DNA of 64,000 nucleotides from Streptomyces griseus subsp. griseus (GCF_003610995.1 NZ_CP032543.1:3968001-4032000); one strand, 5' to 3'. Positions 46,023 through 56,318 are shown, numbered from the stretch's first letter. Notes: a model not told the origin generated them from the sequence alone. Program-made: numbers and translations.

Positions 46023-46868
46023 ATGTCGGTGGTGTCTTCAGTGCTCGTCCCTTACACGTCGTACCTCCGGGTGTACGAGCCGCTCGCCGCCTTCGCGGAG
46101 CCCGAGCGCAGTCACTGGGCCCGCTACGCCGAGCGTCCGGTGCTGCCCACGGCCCAGGACGAACTGCGCCGCTCGCTGGCCGACTTGGTGCCGACGCCGC
46201 CGGTCGGGGTGCCCGTGCACGAGAGCGGCGACGCGTTCGTGGCGGAGCTGTACGGGGTGGTGTGCGTCTGCCCGTGGCGGACCCGGCTGCGGGGGTGGCT
46301 CGCGCTGGAGGAGCTGGGGGGAATGTTTCCGGCCAACGTGCTGGACTCCTTGCTGCCCGAGGTGGTGCGGGGCCAGGCGCAGGCCGACCATGAGCGCTGG
46401 CGGCGCCGGAACCCGGACGCGCGGCCGTGGATCCGTACGACGGTGTGGCAGGTCCCGGTGCGGTGGTTCGTCCTCTTCCGGGACGAGGAGCGGGAGTACC
46501 TGGCGGCGGACGGCGAGGGCGGGGAGCCGGTGCTGCGCTACCGGACGCCGATGGTGGAGGCGCGGCGCCGGCTGGCCCGGGGGCTGCGGACGCTGCGGGA
46601 GAACGTCACCGGCGGGCCGCTCGTCGACGGCCTGGTGGAAGTGGGGCGCTGGCTGGAGGAGTTCCATCCGCACTCGCTGGTGGAGCTGGACTACGGGGGC
46701 CTGGTGCACGCGCTCTCCGCCGCGCAGCTGGCCGGGGACCGGTCGGCGGCGGATGTGGCCGAGGGGCTCACGGCGCTCGGGAACGGCGACGCCGAGGGTG
46801 CGGGAGAGGCGTACGCGCGGCTGGCGGAGCGGTGGCGGGCGGTCCGGGACCGCCAGTTCACCAATTGA
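46023..46868 (+). CDS. Conserved hypothetical protein
   Basis: A 281-residue soluble protein starting MSVVSSVLVPYTSYLRVYEP. Arg- and Trp-rich segments (ARPWIRTTVWQVPVRWFVLF) and a helical C-terminus (SAADVAEGLTALGNGDAEGA) are visible. No catalytic motif or family is recognised. It is conserved, as I remember, between vdh and bldC in Streptomyces. Two in-frame ATGs (46014, 46023) have no SD; the second is chosen arbitrarily. Confidence 0.7.
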   Translation: MSVVSSVLVPYTSYLRVYEPLAAFAEPERSHWARYAERPVLPTAQDELRRSLADLVPTPPVGVPVHESGDAFVAELYGVVCVCPWRTRLRGWLALEELGGMFPANVLDSLLPEVVRGQAQADHERWRRRNPDARPWIRTTVWQVPVRWFVLFRDEEREYLAADGEGGEPVLRYRTPMVEARRRLARGLRTLRENVTGGPLVDGLVEVGRWLEEFHPHSLVELDYGGLVHALSAAQLAGDRSAADVAEGLTALGNGDAEGAGEAYARLAERWRAVRDRQFTN

Positions 46869-47535
46869 CGTGAAAAGACCCACAGCGGCATCAACGTGAC
46901 GGAACCGGGGCATCCTTCATCCAGGACGGAACGGAAGACCGACCGGGCGGGAAGGAGGAGGAGTGCGAGCCCGGCGAGGGAGCCGGCCGGATCGCCTGGG
47001 CAGGGGCCGCGAAGGGGAGTTGACGGGCCGTGAACCTGCGTCCCGTGTGACACGTGTGGTGGGTGGGGCGGCAGCGTACGCCTTCCGACCCAGGACCTAC
47101 GTCCCGAACCGGGCCTTTGCCTCAAGCGTGATGGATAGCACTAACGGTGCCCTTGCGCCCATCCCTACTCCTCATGCCAAAATAGGACAAGGAGTCCGGG
47201 GAGGGCTCCTTCCGTCCAAGTAAGGGCGGAATGCTCAGCATTGCACTCTATGGGGGGTCTGATGACTCCTGATCGCTCTGTGACTGATCGTCACGGTGGC
47301 GTGACTGTCCGCTATGGCATGGTCCATCGGCTTCCGTCGCTGATGAACACCTGGGAGGGCAATTCCATCGGTTTGGCCGACGCGGCTGGACGGATGGTGT
47401 AGTTGTAGTGCCGAGGACAAGCCGTTCGTCCTATAACCGACTCGGCCCGCGTCCGCCATTTCGGGCAACGCGGGTCAAGGTGCAGAATTTAGAGGAAAGA
47501 ACCGAGAAGGTTCGGTTCTCCCGAGGAGGCCGCTC
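46869..47535. other. Long region upstream of bldC
   Basis: 667 bp. A TATAAC box at 47432-47437 lies about 100 bases before bldC and may be its -10, though no matching -35 is clear. A small plus-strand frame ending at 47223 is open but has no SD or family; I do not call it. A hairpin-like stretch near 47188-47215 (GGAGTCC ... GGGCTCC) may be a terminator. Bases 47483-47520 resemble a leader. Confidence 0.45.
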
Positions 47536-47742
47536 ATGACCGCTCGCACCCCTGATGCCGAGCCGCTGCTGACCCCGGCTGAGGTTGCCACGATGTTCCG
47601 CGTGGACCCGAAGACGGTCACCCGTTGGGCCAAGGCTGGCAAGCTCACGTCCATCCGCACGCTCGGTGGACATCGCCGGTACCGCGAGGCAGAGGTCCGC
47701 GCACTGCTTGCGGGTATTCCGCAGCAGCGCAGCGAGGCCTGA
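47536..47742 (+). CDS. bldC: Developmental regulator BldC
   Basis: A 68-residue MerR-like DNA-binding protein: LTPAEVATMFRVDPKTVTRW is the helix-turn-helix and GKLTSIRTLGGHRRYREAEV the wing. It lacks any effector domain, as BldC does. BldC binds direct repeats cooperatively and keeps Streptomyces in vegetative growth before sporulation. SD GAGGAGG is seven bases from the ATG. Synteny with vdh and hrpA supports the name. Confidence 0.96.
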   Translation: MTARTPDAEPLLTPAEVATMFRVDPKTVTRWAKAGKLTSIRTLGGHRRYREAEVRALLAGIPQQRSEA

Positions 47743-47890
47743 CACACCCCTGTCACGCAGCTCGACAGCAGCACGGCATCACAACCGGGCAGCCGCCAGG
47801 TCCCCCAACCCCAGGCCGCCCATACACAGCTCCACTCGACGGACGCCTGCCCCAACGGGCGTCATACCTGTGTACGGGTACGTCGTTTCT

Positions 47891-47931
47891 GATCGCGCTG
47901 GACTCCGCCGGGTCCAGCGCGATCTTTTTAT
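47891..47931 (+). terminator. Intrinsic terminator with U-tract after bldC
   Basis: GATCGCGCTGGAC (47891-47903) pairs with GTCCAGCGCGATC (47912-47924), followed directly by TTTTTAT. A classical U-tract is uncommon in Streptomyces. Confidence 0.85.
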
Positions 47932-48351
47932 GTCCCGGCCCCTGGGCCGGGATCGCACCACCGAGGCCTCTCGTGTCCGCGTACGCCCCTCGCACACCCT
48001 GTGCGGGGCCTGGGGGCGGGTGACCGATAACCGGGTGGTCGGTCGGCTTCGGGGCCCTCCGCGGCCCGCGCCGCCCAGGTGCCGCCGTCCGTCCCGGCGC
48101 CCTTCGTGGGTCTGTGAGCGGGTCTGTGCGGGAGTGTGGGTGAGCGTCCCGGACTCGGTGGGACAGCCCCGGACGGAACGGTCCGGCCGAACGGTCGGGG
48201 CGGTGCAATTGCACATATTAAATTCGCCAGTTGTAAGGCAGGCGTAAAGTACCCCGGTCTGAAAACTCTTTCGGTGACACCCGTCACACTGTCTGATGCT
48301 TGCCAACTACGAGCCTGCCACTGTCCGGACGCGGAATCATCCGGCCGATGG
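47932..48351. other. No confident gene
   Basis: About 420 bp between the bldC terminator and the DUF6274-like gene. It includes a 12-bp palindrome GTGCAATTGCAC (48203-48214) and an AT-rich stretch to ~48260 that looks like a promoter region, but no following plus-strand gene is supported. Confidence 0.4.
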
Positions 48352-48621
48352 TCACGGAGTGGAGGGTCTTTCGTCCTCGTCCCGGGCCGGCTCGGCGGAT
48401 GCGTCCTCGACCGCCGACGGGCTCGCGGCGCGCTCCCGGGGCTCCCGCGGCCCGTACACAGGCTCCGCGGCGGCTCCGTCCCCGTCCCCGGGCTCCATGG
48501 CGAGGCGCAGGAGCCGGTGGCAGACCGGGCAGTGGCGGGTGAGGTGGCCGTAGCCGTAAGCGGCGGCCAGATGGGCACGGAGCAGTGCGCGGGTCTCGTG
48601 TCGTGCTGTGGACGCGGACAT
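48352..48621 (-). CDS. Small DUF6274-like protein
   Basis: An 89-residue protein: MSASTARHETRALLRAHLAA, then HLTRHCPVCHRLLRLAME with one C-x2-C pair flanked by histidines, then a disordered acidic tail. This resembles the DUF6274 family in Streptomyces (from memory). Possibly a small zinc-binding protein; function unknown. It lies between bldC and a tRNA-Asp gene. Confidence 0.65.
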   Translation of the reverse strand: MSASTARHETRALLRAHLAAAYGYGHLTRHCPVCHRLLRLAMEPGDGDGAAAEPVYGPREPRERAASPSAVEDASAEPARDEDERPSTP

Positions 48622-48741
48622 ACGAGCCACCTCCCGGTGAGCCCGGCCGCCCCTCGCCGAGGGAAACAGGGGCGGCCTCGTCTCTACGGGGTACCCGCGG
48701 CGGAAGGCGCCGTCAAGGGTGCGAGAGGCCCCCGGAACGCG

Positions 48742-48774
48742 AGAGAGCCCGGATCGGAATGATCCGGGCTCTCT
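48742..48774 (-). terminator. tRNA-Asp terminator
   Basis: A 14-bp perfect stem AGAGAGCCCGGATC / GATCCGGGCTCTCT with loop GGAAT, eight bases downstream of the minus-strand tRNA. Confidence 0.85.
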
Positions 48775-48781
48775 CCTACTG

Positions 48782-48856
48782 CGGTCCTGACGGGATTTGA
48801 ACCCGCGGCCTCCACCTTGACAGGGTGGCGAGCACTCCAAACTGCTCCACAGGACC
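48782..48856 (-). tRNA. tRNA-Asp(GTC)
   Basis: 75 bases, CCA not encoded. Acceptor stem GGTCCTG/CAGGACC, anticodon arm CCACC-CTGTCAA-GGTGG, T-loop GGTTCAAATCC. Confidence 0.94.
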
Positions 48857-48971
48857 AGGTTTTCGCTGCTGCCTTGCGGCTTGCTGCGAAACCAGACTGT
48901 ACAGGAGGTGGGAGGTCCAGGTCGACTTCACTCCTGGTGGTGACACCGTCACCGCTCCCGGCGCCCTCGCG

Positions 48972-51900
48972 TCAGGGCGCGAGCGCGTCGATCGCCTTCA
49001 CGATCCGCTTGTCGGAGACCGGGAACGCGGTCCCCAGCGCATGCGCGAAGTAGCTGACCCGCAGCTCCTCGATCATCCAGCGGACGTCCAGCACCTCCTG
49101 CCCCACCGGCCGTCCCTGCGGGAGCTGTTCGAGCAGCCACGCGTACTCGTCCTGCATCTCGTGGACCTTCGCCATCCGCGTGGTGTCCCGCTGCACGGCC
49201 GTCGGCATCTGCTGGAGCCGCCGGTCGGCCGCGACCAGGTACCGCATCAGGTCCGGCAGCCGCCGCAGCCCCGTCGCCGTGACGAAACCGGGCGGTACGA
49301 GACGGGCCAGCTGCTCCCGTACGTCGGCGACGTTGGCGACCAGCGTCAGGCTGTTGGTCGACTTGAGGCGGCGCTCACAGGCCTGCCAGGCGGCCAGGAT
49401 CTGCTGCACCTGGTCGATCGTGCGGACGGTCAGGTCCACCAGATCGGCGCGCACCTTGTCGTAGAGCGTCCGGAACGCCTTCTCGTCCCACGCCGGGCCC
49501 CCGTGCGCGGCGATCAGCCGGTCGGCGGCGGCGGTGGCGCAGTCCTCGAAGAGGGCCTGGACCGAGCCGTGCGGGTTGCGGGACAGGGCCAGCTTCTGCT
49601 GGTTGGTGAGCCGGTCGGAGGCGAACTTCGCCGGGTTGACCGGGATGTTCAGCAGGATCAGCTTCCGGGTCCCGCGCCACATCGCCTGCTGCTGCTCGGC
49701 CTCGGTGTCGAAGAGGCGTACGGCGACGGTGCCGCCCTGGTCCACCAGCGCCGGGTAGGCCTTCACCGGCTGCCCGGCCCGACGCGTCTCGAAGACCTTG
49801 TTCAGCGTGCCGATCGTCCACTCCGTGAGGCCCGAGCGCTCGATGGACTCTCCGGAGGGCCCGGCGGTCGCCGCGGCGGCCTTGGAGAGCGCCTGGCGGG
49901 CCTTCGGACGCAGCTGGAGCTTGAGCGCCTCCAGGTCCTTGTCCTCGGCGACCTTGCGGCGCCGCTCGTCGACGATCCGGAACGTGATCTTCAGATGGTC
50001 CGGGACCCGGGAGAGGTCGAAGTCGTCCGCCGTGACCGGCACGCCGACCATGCGCTGGAGCTCCCGCGCCAGGGTCTGCGGCAGCGGCTCCTGGAGCGGA
50101 ACGGCCCGGTCGAGGAACTTGCCGGCGTAGTTCGGCGCGGGGACGTAATGCCGGCGGACCGGCTTCGGCAGCGAGCGGATCAGCTCGGTGACGACCTCCT
50201 CGCGCAGCCCCGGGATCTGCCAGTCGAAGCCCTCGGCGGTGACCTGGTTCAGCACCTGGAGCGGCACGTGGACGGTCACACCGTCCGCGTCGGCGCCGGG
50301 CTCGAACTGGTACGTCACCCTGAACTTGAGCTTCCCCTGCCGCCAGGAGTCCGGGTAGTCGTCCTTGGTGACGGCCCCGGCCTTCTCGTTGATCAGCATG
50401 GAGCGCTCGAAGTCGAGCGCGTCCGGCTCCTCGCGCTTCTTGTTCTTCCACCAGGAGTCGAAGTGCGCCCCGGAGACGATGTGCTCCGGGATGCGCCGGT
50501 CATAGAAGTCGAAGAGCGTCTCGTCGTCCACGAGGATGTCGCGGCGCCGGGCACGGTGCTCCAACTCCTCGACCTCGCCGAGGAGTTTGCGGTTGTCGTG
50601 GAAGAACTGGTGGTGCGTGCGCCAGTCACCCTCGACCAGGGCGTTGCGGATGAACAGATCCCGCGAGGCCTCCTGGTCGATACGGCCGAAATTGATCTTG
50701 CGCTGGGCGATGATCGGCACCCCGTAGAGCGTGACCCGCTCGTACGCCATCACCGCGGCCTGGTCCTTCTCCCAGTGCGGCTCGCTGTAGGTGCGCTTCA
50801 GCAGGTGCTGCGCCAGCGGCTCGATCCACTCGGGCTCCACCTTGGCGTTGACCCGCGCCCAGAGCCGCGAGGTCTCCACCAGCTCCGCCGACATCACGAA
50901 CCGCGGCTGCTTCTTGAACAGCGCCGACCCCGGGAAGATCGCGAACTTGGCGCTGCGCGCGCCCAGGTACTCGTTCTTCTCGGTGTCCTTCAGCCCGATG
51001 TGCGACAGCAGCCCGGCCAGCAGCGAGGTGTGCACCGCCTGCTCGGGGATGGACGCCTCCGCCTTGGGCTCCTCGACGGTGATGCCCATCTGCTTGGCGA
51101 CCGTGCGCAGCTGCGCGTAGATGTCCTGCCATTCGCGGATGCGCAGGAAGTTCAGATAATCCTGCTTGCACATCCGGCGGAACGAGGACGAGCCACGCTC
51201 CTTCTGCTGCTCGCGGATGTAGGCCCAGAGGTTCAGATACGCCAGGAAGTCGGAGGTCTCGTCCTTGAACCGGGCGTGGTTCTGGTCGGCCTGCGTCTGC
51301 TTCTCCGAGGGCCGCTCGCGCGGGTCCTGGATGGAGAGCGCGGCGGCGATGACCATGACCTCGCGGGCGCAGCCGTTCTTGTCGGCCTCGATGACCATGC
51401 GGGCCAGGCGCGGGTCGACGGGAAGCTGGGAGAGCTTGCGGCCGAGCGGGGTGAGCCGCTTCTTCGGATCCTTCTCCGCCGGGTCCAGCGCCCCCAGCTC
51501 CTGGAGGAGCTGCACACCGTCGCGGATGTTGCGGTGGTCCGGCGGGTCGATGAAGGGGAACTTCTCGATGTCGCCGAGCCCGGCGGCGGTCATCTGGAGG
51601 ATGACGGAGGCCAGGTTGGTCCGCAGGATCTCCGGGTCGGTGAACTCCGGCCGGGTGGTGAAGTCGTCCTCCGAGTACAGCCGGATGCAGATGCCGTCCG
51701 AGGTACGGCCGCAACGGCCCTTGCGCTGGTTGGCGCTGGCCTGGGAGATCCGCTCGATCGGCAGCCGCTGGACCTTCGTGCGGTGGCTGTAGCGGGAGAT
51801 ACGGGCGTTGCCCGGGTCGATCACGTACTTGATGCCGGGAACGGTCAGCGAGGTCTCGGCCACGTTGGTCGCCAGCACGATGCGGCGTCCCGTGTGGCGT

Positions 51901-52904
51901 TGGAAGACGCGGTGCTGCTCGGCGTGCGAGAGGCGCGCGTAGAGGGGGAGCACCTCGGTGTGCCGGAGGTTCCGCTTGTTCAGCGCGTCCGCCGTGTCCC
52001 GGATCTCGCGCTCACCGGAGAGGAAGACCAGCACGTCACCGGGGGCCTCGTGGCCCAGCTCGTCCACGGCGTCGCAGATCGCGGTGATCTGGTCGCGGTC
52101 GGAGTCCTCGCTGTCGTCCTCGAGGAGGGGGCGGTACCTGACCTCCACCGGATACGTCCGGCCGCTGACCTCCACGATCGGCGCCTCGCCGAAGTGGCGC
52201 GCGAACCGCTCCGGGTCGATGGTCGCCGAGGTGATGACGACCTTCAGATCCGGGCGCTTGGGCAGCAGCCGGGCCAGATAGCCGAGCAGGAAGTCGATGT
52301 TCAGCGACCGCTCGTGGGCCTCGTCGATGATGATCGTGTCGTACGCCAGCAGCTCGCGGTCCGTCTGGATCTCGGCGAGCAGGATGCCGTCGGTCATCAG
52401 CTTCAGATACGTCGACTCCGGGTTCACCTGGTCGGTGAAGCGGACCTTCCAGCCGACGGTCTCGCCCAGCGGCGTCTTCAGCTCGTCCGCGACGCGCTCC
52501 GCGACCGTACGGGCGGCGATCCGGCGGGGCTGGGTGTGGCCGATCATGCCCCGGACGCCGCGCCCCAGCTCCATACAGATCTTGGGGATCTGCGTGGTCT
52601 TCCCGGACCCGGTCTCACCGGCGACGATCACGACCTGGTGGTCGCGTATCGCCTCCAGGATCTCGTCCTTCTTCTGGCTGACGGGCAGCTCTTCCGGGTA
52701 CGACAGGGCCGGCAGCCGGGCCGCGCGGGTCGCGAGCCGTTCGGCCGCCTTGCCCGCCTCGGCCGCGATCTCGTCCAGCACGGACTGGCGGGCCTCGGGC
52801 TTGCGGATGCGGCGCGCTCCTTCGAGGCGCCGGCCGAGCCGGTTCGCGTCACGGAGCGAGAGCTGTCCGAGCTGGGACTGGAGATCGGCGAAGGAAGTAG
52901 ACAT
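48972..52904 (-). CDS. hrpA: ATP-dependent RNA helicase HrpA
   Basis: A 1310-residue DEAH-box helicase. Walker A GETGSGKT at 96-103, DEAH at 194-197, then SATIDPERF, LVFLSGEREIRD and GRCGRTSDG motifs, followed by the helicase-associated and OB-fold domains and the long HrpA-specific C-terminus. Full length. It occupies the position of SCO4092 after bldC. Roles in mRNA processing are known from E. coli only. Confidence 0.96.
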   Translation of the reverse strand: MSTSFADLQSQLGQLSLRDANRLGRRLEGARRIRKPEARQSVLDEIAAEAGKAAERLATRAARLPALSYPEELPVSQKKDEILEAIRDHQVVIVAGETGSGKTTQIPKICMELGRGVRGMIGHTQPRRIAARTVAERVADELKTPLGETVGWKVRFTDQVNPESTYLKLMTDGILLAEIQTDRELLAYDTIIIDEAHERSLNIDFLLGYLARLLPKRPDLKVVITSATIDPERFARHFGEAPIVEVSGRTYPVEVRYRPLLEDDSEDSDRDQITAICDAVDELGHEAPGDVLVFLSGEREIRDTADALNKRNLRHTEVLPLYARLSHAEQHRVFQRHTGRRIVLATNVAETSLTVPGIKYVIDPGNARISRYSHRTKVQRLPIERISQASANQRKGRCGRTSDGICIRLYSEDDFTTRPEFTDPEILRTNLASVILQMTAAGLGDIEKFPFIDPPDHRNIRDGVQLLQELGALDPAEKDPKKRLTPLGRKLSQLPVDPRLARMVIEADKNGCAREVMVIAAALSIQDPRERPSEKQTQADQNHARFKDETSDFLAYLNLWAYIREQQKERGSSSFRRMCKQDYLNFLRIREWQDIYAQLRTVAKQMGITVEEPKAEASIPEQAVHTSLLAGLLSHIGLKDTEKNEYLGARSAKFAIFPGSALFKKQPRFVMSAELVETSRLWARVNAKVEPEWIEPLAQHLLKRTYSEPHWEKDQAAVMAYERVTLYGVPIIAQRKINFGRIDQEASRDLFIRNALVEGDWRTHHQFFHDNRKLLGEVEELEHRARRRDILVDDETLFDFYDRRIPEHIVSGAHFDSWWKNKKREEPDALDFERSMLINEKAGAVTKDDYPDSWRQGKLKFRVTYQFEPGADADGVTVHVPLQVLNQVTAEGFDWQIPGLREEVVTELIRSLPKPVRRHYVPAPNYAGKFLDRAVPLQEPLPQTLARELQRMVGVPVTADDFDLSRVPDHLKITFRIVDERRRKVAEDKDLEALKLQLRPKARQALSKAAAATAGPSGESIERSGLTEWTIGTLNKVFETRRAGQPVKAYPALVDQGGTVAVRLFDTEAEQQQAMWRGTRKLILLNIPVNPAKFASDRLTNQQKLALSRNPHGSVQALFEDCATAAADRLIAAHGGPAWDEKAFRTLYDKVRADLVDLTVRTIDQVQQILAAWQACERRLKSTNSLTLVANVADVREQLARLVPPGFVTATGLRRLPDLMRYLVAADRRLQQMPTAVQRDTTRMAKVHEMQDEYAWLLEQLPQGRPVGQEVLDVRWMIEELRVSYFAHALGTAFPVSDKRIVKAIDALAP

Positions 52905-53084
52905 ACGGATCCCAGGATCTCACCCGGCGGTCAGGAGTGGCGACCTCATTTCGCGCGGACTGCGTCACGCGGGGGCGGCCCGGGAGCGCGGGCGCCCGGT
53001 GACCGATGCGGCGGGCGTGGTCACGGCGCGTACCATTTCGGGCAGTCGAACGCTCAGTCTCCCCGCACGAAAGGCGCCGGTCCC

Positions 53085-53528
53085 GTGTCCCGTACGCAGT
53101 GGTGCTGCCTGACGGCGCTGCTCGCGATCCTGATGGGGCTGCTGTGCGGACCGATGGGCGCGGCTCCTTCTTATGCTGACGCGTCACCCTCCGAGGGTGT
53201 CGCGGTCACTGTCGGGGAGGCGGTTACGGCGACGGCACCGGACGGCCCGGCCGCTGCGGATGCCACGGCCGCCGCCGCGCGGGCCGTCGTGGAGGCCTTC
53301 GACGCGGGCGCCCCGGTCCCCGGCTGCCGGGAGCCCGGCGACCACGACAGCGAGCCCGCCGTGCCGACCCGGGCCCGTGCCGCCTACGACCAGGCCCCCG
53401 GCCTCGCCCCCTGGGGGCTGCCCGCCGCGACGGGCGCCCTGCCGGCCGAGCCGCCGCCGGGGATACGGGTCCAGGACCCGGTCTCCGCCACACCGACCCC
53501 CGTACAGCTCTCCGTGCTGAGGGTGTAG
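53085..53528 (+). CDS. Secreted hypothetical protein
   Basis: A 147-residue protein with a Sec signal peptide (basic VSRTQ, then CLTALLAILMGLLCG, cleavage near APSYADA). The mature part is Ala/Pro-rich with no recognisable fold. The start is the GTG at 53085 after AAAGG. It is 64 bases upstream of the DsbA-like gene and could be in the same unit. Its overlap-free placement and signal sequence are the only support. Confidence 0.55.
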   Translation: MSRTQWCCLTALLAILMGLLCGPMGAAPSYADASPSEGVAVTVGEAVTATAPDGPAAADATAAAARAVVEAFDAGAPVPGCREPGDHDSEPAVPTRARAAYDQAPGLAPWGLPAATGALPAEPPPGIRVQDPVSATPTPVQLSVLRV

Positions 53529-53592
53529 GCCTGGCGACCCGCCCGACCCGCACCCTTCCCTCTCCTCCCGCACCACCAGCACGGAGTGCCGC

Positions 53593-54387
53593 ATGCCCAC
53601 GCCCAAGAACACCAAGCCCTCCTCCCGCAAGCCCCTCCTCTACGGCGCCGTGATCGTCGTCGCCGCCGGTCTCCTCGGCTTCGCCTCCTACAAGGCGACC
53701 GCACCCGGCGGCTCCTCGGCGGACACCGCCACCGGCCCGGTCGCCGAGGTCTCCGCCGACCCGCAGCAGGGCGTCCACCCGGAGCTCGCGAAGCTGGCCC
53801 GCCGCGACGCCGACGACAAGCTGGCGGCCGGCCGCGCCGACGCCCCCGTCGTCCTGATCGAGTACGCCGACTTCAAGTGCGGTTACTGCGGCAAGTTCGC
53901 CCGGGACACCGAGCCCGAGCTGATCAAGGAGTACGTCGAGGACGGCACCCTGCGCATCGAGTGGCGCAACTTCCCGATCTTCGGCGAGGAGTCCGAGAAC
54001 GCCGCCCGTGGGGCCTGGGCCGCCGGGCAGCAGGACCGCTTCTGGGAGTTCCACGCGGCCGCCTACGCCGAAGGGGCGAAGGAGAAGGGGTTCGGCAAGG
54101 ACCGGGTCAAGGCCCTCGCCGAGGAGGCCGGGGTCAAGGACCTGGCCCGTTTCATGAAGGACCTGGACGGCGAGGCCGCCCGCGCCGCCGTCGCCAGGGA
54201 CCAGGAGCAGGGTTACGGGATCGGCGCCACGTCCACCCCGTCGTTCCTGATCAACGGCCGCCCGATCGCGGGGGCGCAGCCGAAGGAGACGTTCACGCAG
54301 GCCATCGAGACGGCGGCGGAACAGGCGAAGACCACCGCCGGGAGCTCCTCCGGCACGGCGGGCACCACCGGGGACTCCGCCAAGTGA
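53593..54387 (+). CDS. DsbA-like thiol-disulfide oxidoreductase
   Basis: A 264-residue membrane-anchored thioredoxin-fold protein. An N-terminal membrane helix (LLYGAVIVVAAGLLGFASY) is followed by a DsbA-type domain with active site C96-G-Y-C99 in YADFKCGYCG and the cis-proline loop GATSTPSFLINGRPI. It likely forms or isomerises disulfides in exported proteins. Coupled by a four-base overlap to the CcdA-like gene, which would recycle its electrons. Confidence 0.9.
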   Translation: MPTPKNTKPSSRKPLLYGAVIVVAAGLLGFASYKATAPGGSSADTATGPVAEVSADPQQGVHPELAKLARRDADDKLAAGRADAPVVLIEYADFKCGYCGKFARDTEPELIKEYVEDGTLRIEWRNFPIFGEESENAARGAWAAGQQDRFWEFHAAAYAEGAKEKGFGKDRVKALAEEAGVKDLARFMKDLDGEAARAAVARDQEQGYGIGATSTPSFLINGRPIAGAQPKETFTQAIETAAEQAKTTAGSSSGTAGTTGDSAK

Positions 54388-55232
54388 GCCCGGACATCGG
54401 CTACTTCGCGGCCTTCCTCGGCGGGCTGCTCGCCCTGGTCAGCCCGTGCAGCGCGCTGCTGCTCCCGGCCTTCTTCGCGTACTCCATCGACTCCACCTCG
54501 CGCCTGCTGGCCCGTACCGGCATCTTCTACGCCGGTCTCGCCACCACCCTCGTCCCGCTCGGGGCGGCCGGTTCGTACGCGGGGAGGCTCTTCTACGGCC
54601 ACCGCGACGCCCTGGTGACGGGCGCGGGCTGGCTGATCATCGTGCTCGGGGTCGCACAGATCGTCGGCCTGGGCTTCGCGTCGCGCCGTATGGCCGAGCT
54701 CAGCGGCCGCATCCGCCCCACCACCGCCTTCTCCGTCTACGCCCTGGGCGCGGTCTACGGCCTGGCGGGCTTCTGCGCGGGCCCGATCCTCGGCAGCGTC
54801 CTCACCGTGGCGGCGGTCAGCGGCAGCCCGGTCTACGGGGGCCTGCTGCTGGCGGTCTACGCGCTCGGGATGGCGGTCCCCCTCTTCGTACTCGCCCTGC
54901 TCTGGGAGCGGTTCGACCTGGGCCGCCGCACCTGGCTGCGCGGCCGGACCGTCCAGCTCGGCGGCCGATTCCAGCTGCACACGACCTCGCTGCTCTCGGG
55001 CCTGTTCTTCATCGGCCTGGGCGTGCTCTTCCTCGTCTACGACGGGACGACCGCGCTCCCCGGACTGCTCGGGGTCGACAGCTCGTTCGCGGTGGAGCAG
55101 TGGGCGCAGAGGCTGGGCGAGCGGGTGTCGGACGCGGTGCTGCTGGGGGCTGTGGTGCTGGTGGTGCTGGGGGTTCTCGGCGTACGGGCCTGGCGGCGAC
55201 GCGTGACCGACGAGAGGGCCGGGGAGGCGTGA
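54384..55232 (+). CDS. CcdA-type membrane electron carrier
   Basis: A 282-residue protein with about six to seven membrane helices. The two redox cysteines are Cys22 in LVSPCSALLLPAF and Cys131 in GLAGFCAGPILG, as in CcdA/DsbD central domains. It would pass reducing equivalents from cytoplasmic thioredoxin to the DsbA-like partner. GTG start overlaps the upstream stop. Confidence 0.88.
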   Translation: MSPDIGYFAAFLGGLLALVSPCSALLLPAFFAYSIDSTSRLLARTGIFYAGLATTLVPLGAAGSYAGRLFYGHRDALVTGAGWLIIVLGVAQIVGLGFASRRMAELSGRIRPTTAFSVYALGAVYGLAGFCAGPILGSVLTVAAVSGSPVYGGLLLAVYALGMAVPLFVLALLWERFDLGRRTWLRGRTVQLGGRFQLHTTSLLSGLFFIGLGVLFLVYDGTTALPGLLGVDSSFAVEQWAQRLGERVSDAVLLGAVVLVVLGVLGVRAWRRRVTDERAGEA

Positions 55233-55349
55233 GAACGGAGGCGCGCACACTGTCCCGGCCGGCGGCACCAGCCGGGTGCACGACGGGCCTCGCGCAACCG
55301 GCCGGTGGGAAGCGGGGTCCCGGCCGGTGTCCGCACCCCTACGGCACCG

Positions 55350-56318
55350 CTACGGGAGGCCGGGCGGGTTGATCCGTGAGCGGGTCACCGCCTCCTCCGT
55401 GAGGTGCCAGCGGGCGACCGCCTTGCCGTAGACGCCGTCGTCGATCAGCGCGTTGATCGCACCGGCCAGCGGGGCCGCCAGCCCGTTGTCCTTCCTGGTC
55501 GTGGCGGCGATCCAGCCCTCCCGCCCGGCGCCCGCGCCCGAGTAGGTGCCGACCACCTCGGTCTGCCCGGCGTCGGCCACGTGGTACGCCACGGAGGGGT
55601 TGGAGCCGAGGTACAGATCGACCCGGCCGGAGCGCAGAGCCAGATAGACGTCACTCTGGGCCTGGTAGAACTTGATCTCGCTGGGCTTGCGGCCCGCCCG
55701 CTCGTTCTCCGCGCTCCACTGGGTGATCAGCTTCTCCTGGTTGGTACCGGGGTGGACCGCGACCGTCAGCCCGGCCACGTCCCGGGGTTCCCGCACGCGC
55801 AGGCCGCTCCCCTTCAGCCCCTCGAAGGCCACTTTGTCCTGGCGGTAGGAGGCGAAGTCGTACGTGCGCTTGCGCTCCTCGGTGTCGGTGATGTTGGCGA
55901 TGGCCACGTCGTACTTGCCGCTGTCCAGGCCGACGAACATGTTCTCCCAGGACACCGTGTGCAGCCTGGGCTTCAGCCCCAGCACGTCGGCGACGAGGCG
56001 TCCGAGGTCCGGCTCCATGCCGATGACCGTCTTGTTGTCGGTGGCGTAGAAGCTCAGCGGAGGGGCCAGCCCGGCGAAGGTCACGATCTCCAGCGTCCCC
56101 CGGTCCCGGACGGCCCGGGGCACCTGTGCCGCGATCGCGTCGACCCGCTCCGTGCGCAGCCGCTGGAGCCCCGCCTCCTTGTTGATGTCGCCCGCGGACG
56201 CCGAGCCGGCGGCGGGGCGCTCGGCGTCCGGGGGGTTGGCACAGGAGGACAGGGCGAGGACGGCCAGGCACAGGGCGGCGGCCAGAGGGCGGAGGCGGGG
56301 GCGACGGGGCACAGTCAT
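55350..56318 (-). CDS. Amino-acid ABC transporter solute-binding lipoprotein
   Basis: A 322-residue lipoprotein. The lipobox is ALSSC with Cys26. The mature part is a family 3 binding protein ([59 protein letters not shown]). The ATG at 56318 overlaps the ATPase stop by four bases but sits against the SD; the GTG at 56312 has ideal spacing from AAGGA and may be the true start. With the next two genes it forms a complete polar-amino-acid type importer. Confidence 0.9.
   Translation of the reverse strand: MTVPRRPRLRPLAAALCLAVLALSSCANPPDAERPAAGSASAGDINKEAGLQRLRTERVDAIAAQVPRAVRDRGTLEIVTFAGLAPPLSFYATDNKTVIGMEPDLGRLVADVLGLKPRLHTVSWENMFVGLDSGKYDVAIANITDTEERKRTYDFASYRQDKVAFEGLKGSGLRVREPRDVAGLTVAVHPGTNQEKLITQWSAENERAGRKPSEIKFYQAQSDVYLALRSGRVDLYLGSNPSVAYHVADAGQTEVVGTYSGAGAGREGWIAATTRKDNGLAAPLAGAINALIDDGVYGKAVARWHLTEEAVTRSRINPPGLP

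Noticed and set aside
46963..47223. Small plus-strand frame upstream of bldC
   Set aside because: GTG start without family match or convincing SD; kept as non-coding.
48825..53528. Very long plus-strand open frame opposite hrpA
   Set aside because: It is the antisense shadow of a strong DEAH-helicase gene; only its last part (53085-53528) has its own signal peptide and is kept as a separate gene.
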